Positions 60,191 through 64,000 of a stretch of 64,000 nucleotides of DNA are shown here, piece after piece; within the stretch, counting starts at the first letter, position 1, and every line of letters begins with the position of its first letter. The stretch is from Mycolicibacterium sp. CBMA 234 (GTDB lineage: Bacteria > Actinomycetota > Actinomycetes > Mycobacteriales > Mycobacteriaceae). A program made the position numbers and the translations under genes. The notes beneath the pieces are model-generated. The model saw only the letters and a list, made by a program, of their open reading frames with translations. It did no database searches and was not told where the DNA came from. The DNA is taken from NCBI RefSeq assembly GCF_009729415.1, contig NZ_MPKW01000034.1, forward strand, positions 1 through 64,000. Reading direction: 5' to 3'.

Positions 60191-61118
60191 GCGCAGACGT
60201 CCCGACGTCACGCTGACCCAGTTGCGGTACTTCGTGACAGCTGCCACCTATTTGTCGATGACCAAGGCCGCCGACGAGCTGCATATCGCACAGTCGGCGG
60301 TCTCGGCGGCAATCAGCCAGTTGGAGCAGCAGGTCGGCGTGCAGCTGTTCATCCGGCACCGTGCGCGGGGCCTGGCCCTGACAGCCGCCGGCGAGGAGAT
60401 GTTGCGGGACACCCGTGGCTTGCTCGCCCACCTGGACGAAGTGCTCGACAATGCCAGCGGCCGCGTCGACCAGGTGCACGGGACGGTCCGGTTGGCGTGC
60501 TTTGTGACGCTGACGCCGTTTGTGTTGCCGCGCTTGCTGTCCGACCTCGGTGCCCGTCACCCCGGACTTGAGGTCGACGTGGTCGAGACTTCGGCCGACG
60601 CGATCCGGACGGTGCTGCGCAACGGCAGCGCGGAATTGGCGCTGACCTACGACCTTGCGCTGGGCAACGGTGTCGAAGTCGAACAACTCGGCGTCGCGGC
60701 GCCGTACGTGGCGCTGCCGGCCGACCATCCGTTGGCCAAGCGGAAGTCCATTCGCCTGACTGAACTGGCCGAAGAGCCCATGGTTCTGCTCGACCTCCCC
60801 GACAGCCGCGACTACTTCGAGTCGATCCTCGCCAAAGCTGGTGTCACCCCGCGGATTCGGTACCGGTCAGCGAGTTATGAAGCGGTCCGCGGCCTGGTCG
60901 CTCGCGGACACGGGTTTTCGATCCTCAACCAGATTCCGGCGCATCGAGGCACGTATGACGGCGGTGCGGTCAGCACGGTCGCCATCCGCGACGACCTTCC
61001 CGGCCTGCCGATCGTGCTGGCCCGGCTGCAGTCGGTTCGCAGCACCGCGCGGGCGCGTGCCGTCGCGGAGGCCGCCCGCGCGATATTCGCCGATCGCGGC
61101 ACCGGAGCAGACGAGTAG
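60189..61118 (+). CDS. LysR-family transcriptional regulator
   Basis: A 309-residue regulator. The winged helix-turn-helix spans about 6-65: LTQLRYFVTAATYLSMTKAA, ELHIAQSAVSAAISQLEQQV and LFIRHRARGLALTAAG. An effector-binding domain (about 92-300) begins GTVRLACFVTLTPFVLPRLL. The ATG has GGAAG upstream. It lies 40 bases after the permease and is read with it, and convergent with aspartate ammonia-lyase. Two LysR-type boxes upstream of the permease are its probable sites, so it may control the amine operon, the permease and itself. Confidence 0.92.
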   Translation: MRRRPDVTLTQLRYFVTAATYLSMTKAADELHIAQSAVSAAISQLEQQVGVQLFIRHRARGLALTAAGEEMLRDTRGLLAHLDEVLDNASGRVDQVHGTVRLACFVTLTPFVLPRLLSDLGARHPGLEVDVVETSADAIRTVLRNGSAELALTYDLALGNGVEVEQLGVAAPYVALPADHPLAKRKSIRLTELAEEPMVLLDLPDSRDYFESILAKAGVTPRIRYRSASYEAVRGLVARGHGFSILNQIPAHRGTYDGGAVSTVAIRDDLPGLPIVLARLQSVRSTARARAVAEAARAIFADRGTGADE

Positions 61119-62546
<1,428 letters not shown>

Positions 62547-62549
62547 CGG

Positions 62550-63707
62550 TCATTCCCCAGTCAATAGGCGGTGGCGGATATGGGTGCGGGATGCGGCGTC
62601 GACGACGGTGCCGGCCAGGGCCAGGGCGCCCTGCGCGATCGCCGTTTCGGCCGCCGAAGTGATTGTGGCGGCTGCGAACTCGGGCTGGTGGTTGACGGCA
62701 GGCAACGAGGCGATGCCGATGTAGGGGTGGATGGCGGGCAGCGTCTGCGAGACGTTGCCCATATCGGTCGACGCACGCGCCATCATGCTGTCCGGGCCCG
62801 AGTTGAACTGTCGGCCGGCCGCGACGGCCCGCTGCTCGTAGCACGCCAACAACTCGTCGTCGGTGCGGAATTCGGCGTACGGCTTGGATTCCGGTGTGAC
62901 GGTGAGTTCGGCGCCGGAGGCCAGTGCGCCGGCTTCGAAGCACCGCATCACCTTTGGCTCGATGTCGGCGAGCTGGGCGAGTGTCTCAGCGCGCACGTAC
63001 CAGCGGCCTTCGGTGCGTTCAGCGATCGCGTTGGGCGCCTCGCCGCCGCGAGTCATCATGCCGTGCACCCGAACCGACGAGGGCAGCTGCTGGCGCAGGA
63101 GTCCGATGGCGACCTGGGCGATGGTGAAGGCGTCGGCGGCGTTGATGCCGCGCTCAGGGTAGGCAGCGGCGTGCGCCGACTTGCCGTGGTACTCGATGTG
63201 GCTGTGCGACACGGCAAAAGGCCGAGCGCGGGCCACGTCGACCGGACCAGGGTGGACCATGGCGGCTGCGTGTTGTCCGGCAAAACCGTTGCGTTCGAGT
63301 AGTTCGATCTTGCCGCCTCCGCCTTCCTCCGCGGGAGTGCCGATGACCGACAGCGTCAGACCCAGATCGTCGACCAGGGGCGCCAAGGCGAGCGCCGTGC
63401 CGACGGTGATGGCGGAGATCAGATTGTGGCCACAGGCGTGGCCGAGGCCCGGCAACGCGTCGTATTCGGCGCACAGGGCGATGTGCAGATCGCCGGTGCC
63501 GATCCGTGCGGAGAATGCCGTCTCCAAACCGCAGTACTGTTCGGTGACGTCAAACCCGTTGTCCGACAGCGCCCCGGCGACCCGCCGCGCGGATCGAACT
63601 TCTTCCCAGGCGATTTCGGGGTGGTCGTAGAGGTCGCGGGACAGTGCGATCAGGTGCGGATGAGCCGCGCTCACGCCCGCCGCGATGGCCGAGTCGACGG
63701 TGGTCAT
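62550..63707 (-). CDS. M20D-type amidohydrolase (aminoacylase/p-aminobenzoyl-glutamate hydrolase-like)
   Basis: A 385-residue metal amidohydrolase. Family motifs are RDLYDHPEIAWEE (about 24-36), CAEYDALPGLGHACGHNL (about 78-95, metal-binding Asp/His/Cys), GTPAEEGGGGK (about 118-128) and HSHIEYHGKSAHAAAYPERG (about 159-178, dimerisation/His region). A late His is in PAIHPYIGI. The ATG overlaps the upstream DUF1028 stop by ATGA. Relatives cleave N-acyl amino acids or aminobenzoyl-glutamate. With AspA next to it, an N-acyl-aspartate-like substrate is conceivable (inference only). Confidence 0.88.
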   Translation of the reverse strand: MTTVDSAIAAGVSAAHPHLIALSRDLYDHPEIAWEEVRSARRVAGALSDNGFDVTEQYCGLETAFSARIGTGDLHIALCAEYDALPGLGHACGHNLISAITVGTALALAPLVDDLGLTLSVIGTPAEEGGGGKIELLERNGFAGQHAAAMVHPGPVDVARARPFAVSHSHIEYHGKSAHAAAYPERGINAADAFTIAQVAIGLLRQQLPSSVRVHGMMTRGGEAPNAIAERTEGRWYVRAETLAQLADIEPKVMRCFEAGALASGAELTVTPESKPYAEFRTDDELLACYEQRAVAAGRQFNSGPDSMMARASTDMGNVSQTLPAIHPYIGIASLPAVNHQPEFAAATITSAAETAIAQGALALAGTVVDAASRTHIRHRLLTGE

Positions 63708-64000
63708 TGGTCCCCTGGAACTCCGTAGGACGGCGCCCGGGTCGGGTCGACACCACGCACGCGGTAGTCGTTCTTCTGCGGCTGCCACAGCTGCCAAAGC
63801 GCGGCGAGATCGCCGATGGGGTCGTCGGAGTAGTCGACCCGAAGGTCGGTCACCGGCCACGGAACATCTTCCACGACAAGCATTCCCGCCGAATGCACCG
63901 GACCGGCCTCACCGCCGGCGGCCAGGGCTGCGCGCAGGCCGTCGAGCAGTTTGTCCTCGAAGGCCGCCGCCGTGCTGCCGGCATAGCCGTTGAGCAGTTC
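63704..64000 (-). CDS. DUF1028 (Ntn-hydrolase-like) protein, C-terminal part, runs off the right edge
   Basis: Only the last 98 residues are in the window. The end has LRVDYSDDPIGDLAALW and YRVRGVDPTRAPSYGVPG, the typical C-terminal add-on of DUF1028 proteins, preceded by MLVVEDVPWP and a helical FEDKLLDGLRAAL. Full proteins are about 280-330 residues with an N-terminal Ntn-hydrolase fold. Function unknown, often beside amidohydrolases and peptidases. Its stop overlaps the M20 start by ATGA. The start of the gene lies beyond 64000. Confidence 0.85.
   Translation of the reverse strand, partial: ELLNGYAGSTAAAFEDKLLDGLRAALAAGGEAGPVHSAGMLVVEDVPWPVTDLRVDYSDDPIGDLAALWQLWQPQKNDYRVRGVDPTRAPSYGVPGDQ

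Overview
The window reads as chromosomal DNA of a fast-growing, environmental mycobacterium (Mycolicibacterium-like). It is GC-rich and gene-dense with short overlaps. It carries a Rv2525c-like Tat-exported DUF1906 protein, a 3,077-residue type I fatty acid synthase (fas), acpS, a Rv2522c-like M20 peptidase, bcp and a Rv2520c-like DUF3618 protein in the order known from M. tuberculosis. It also has an MmpL transporter and a TcrA-type two-component system. No species can be named from the sequence alone. No insertion sequence, prophage or CRISPR array was seen.

Layout. 1-2.5 kb: a secreted protein with an internal duplication and a Pro/Tyr-tailed membrane protein. 2.5-4.9 kb: a sensor kinase/response regulator pair divergent from a small exported protein (Rv0600c-Rv0603-like). 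4.9-13.9 kb: a catabolic island with CoA-transferase and thiolase, a TetR operon encoding an aldolase and an orphan acetaldehyde-dehydrogenase dimerisation domain, and a divergent meta-cleavage operon (flavin hydroxylase, C-C hydrolase, extradiol dioxygenase, amidohydrolase). Twin TetR operators lie between the two divergent arms. 14.2-20.8 kb: a 7-TM protein, an acyl-CoA dehydrogenase, MmpL and a phosphatase-like lipoprotein. 21-27.5 kb: a DoxDA-like protein, a TetR repressor, and an operon with a DUF4242 protein, an SfnB/DszC-like flavoprotein, a sulfonate-type ABC importer and a degenerate IspD-like protein. 27.6-30.6 kb: an intact IspD-like enzyme, LtrA and the DUF1906 protein.

30.6-42.2 kb is the conserved mycobacterial block (fas, acpS, M20 peptidase). 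Between the M20 gene and bcp sits an extra GntR-controlled operon (acyl-CoA ligase, class II aldolase, amidohydrolase; 42.3-46.8 kb). After bcp and the DUF3618 gene come a newly read 54-codon gene, tRNA-Lys(CUU) with a strong terminator, and a vapBC toxin-antitoxin pair whose promoter is embedded in a 37-bp palindrome.

49.7-64 kb is an amine/nitrogen-compound catabolic region. A six-gene minus-strand operon runs from a dimethylamine-dehydrogenase-like flavoprotein through a cupin, aldehyde dehydrogenase, NCS1 permease and GMC oxidoreductase to a YtcJ-type amidohydrolase. It is divergent from an APC permease and a LysR regulator, with two ATC-N9-GAT LysR-type boxes in the shared promoter. A second minus-strand operon (DUF1028, M20 amidohydrolase, aspartate ammonia-lyase) runs off the right edge.

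The least expected items are the orphan acetaldehyde-dehydrogenase dimerisation domain translationally coupled to its aldolase, a family of long CGAGCGTG-type hairpins at gene 3' ends, the palindrome-embedded leaderless vapB promoter, and the dimethylamine-dehydrogenase-centred gene set with its LysR boxes.
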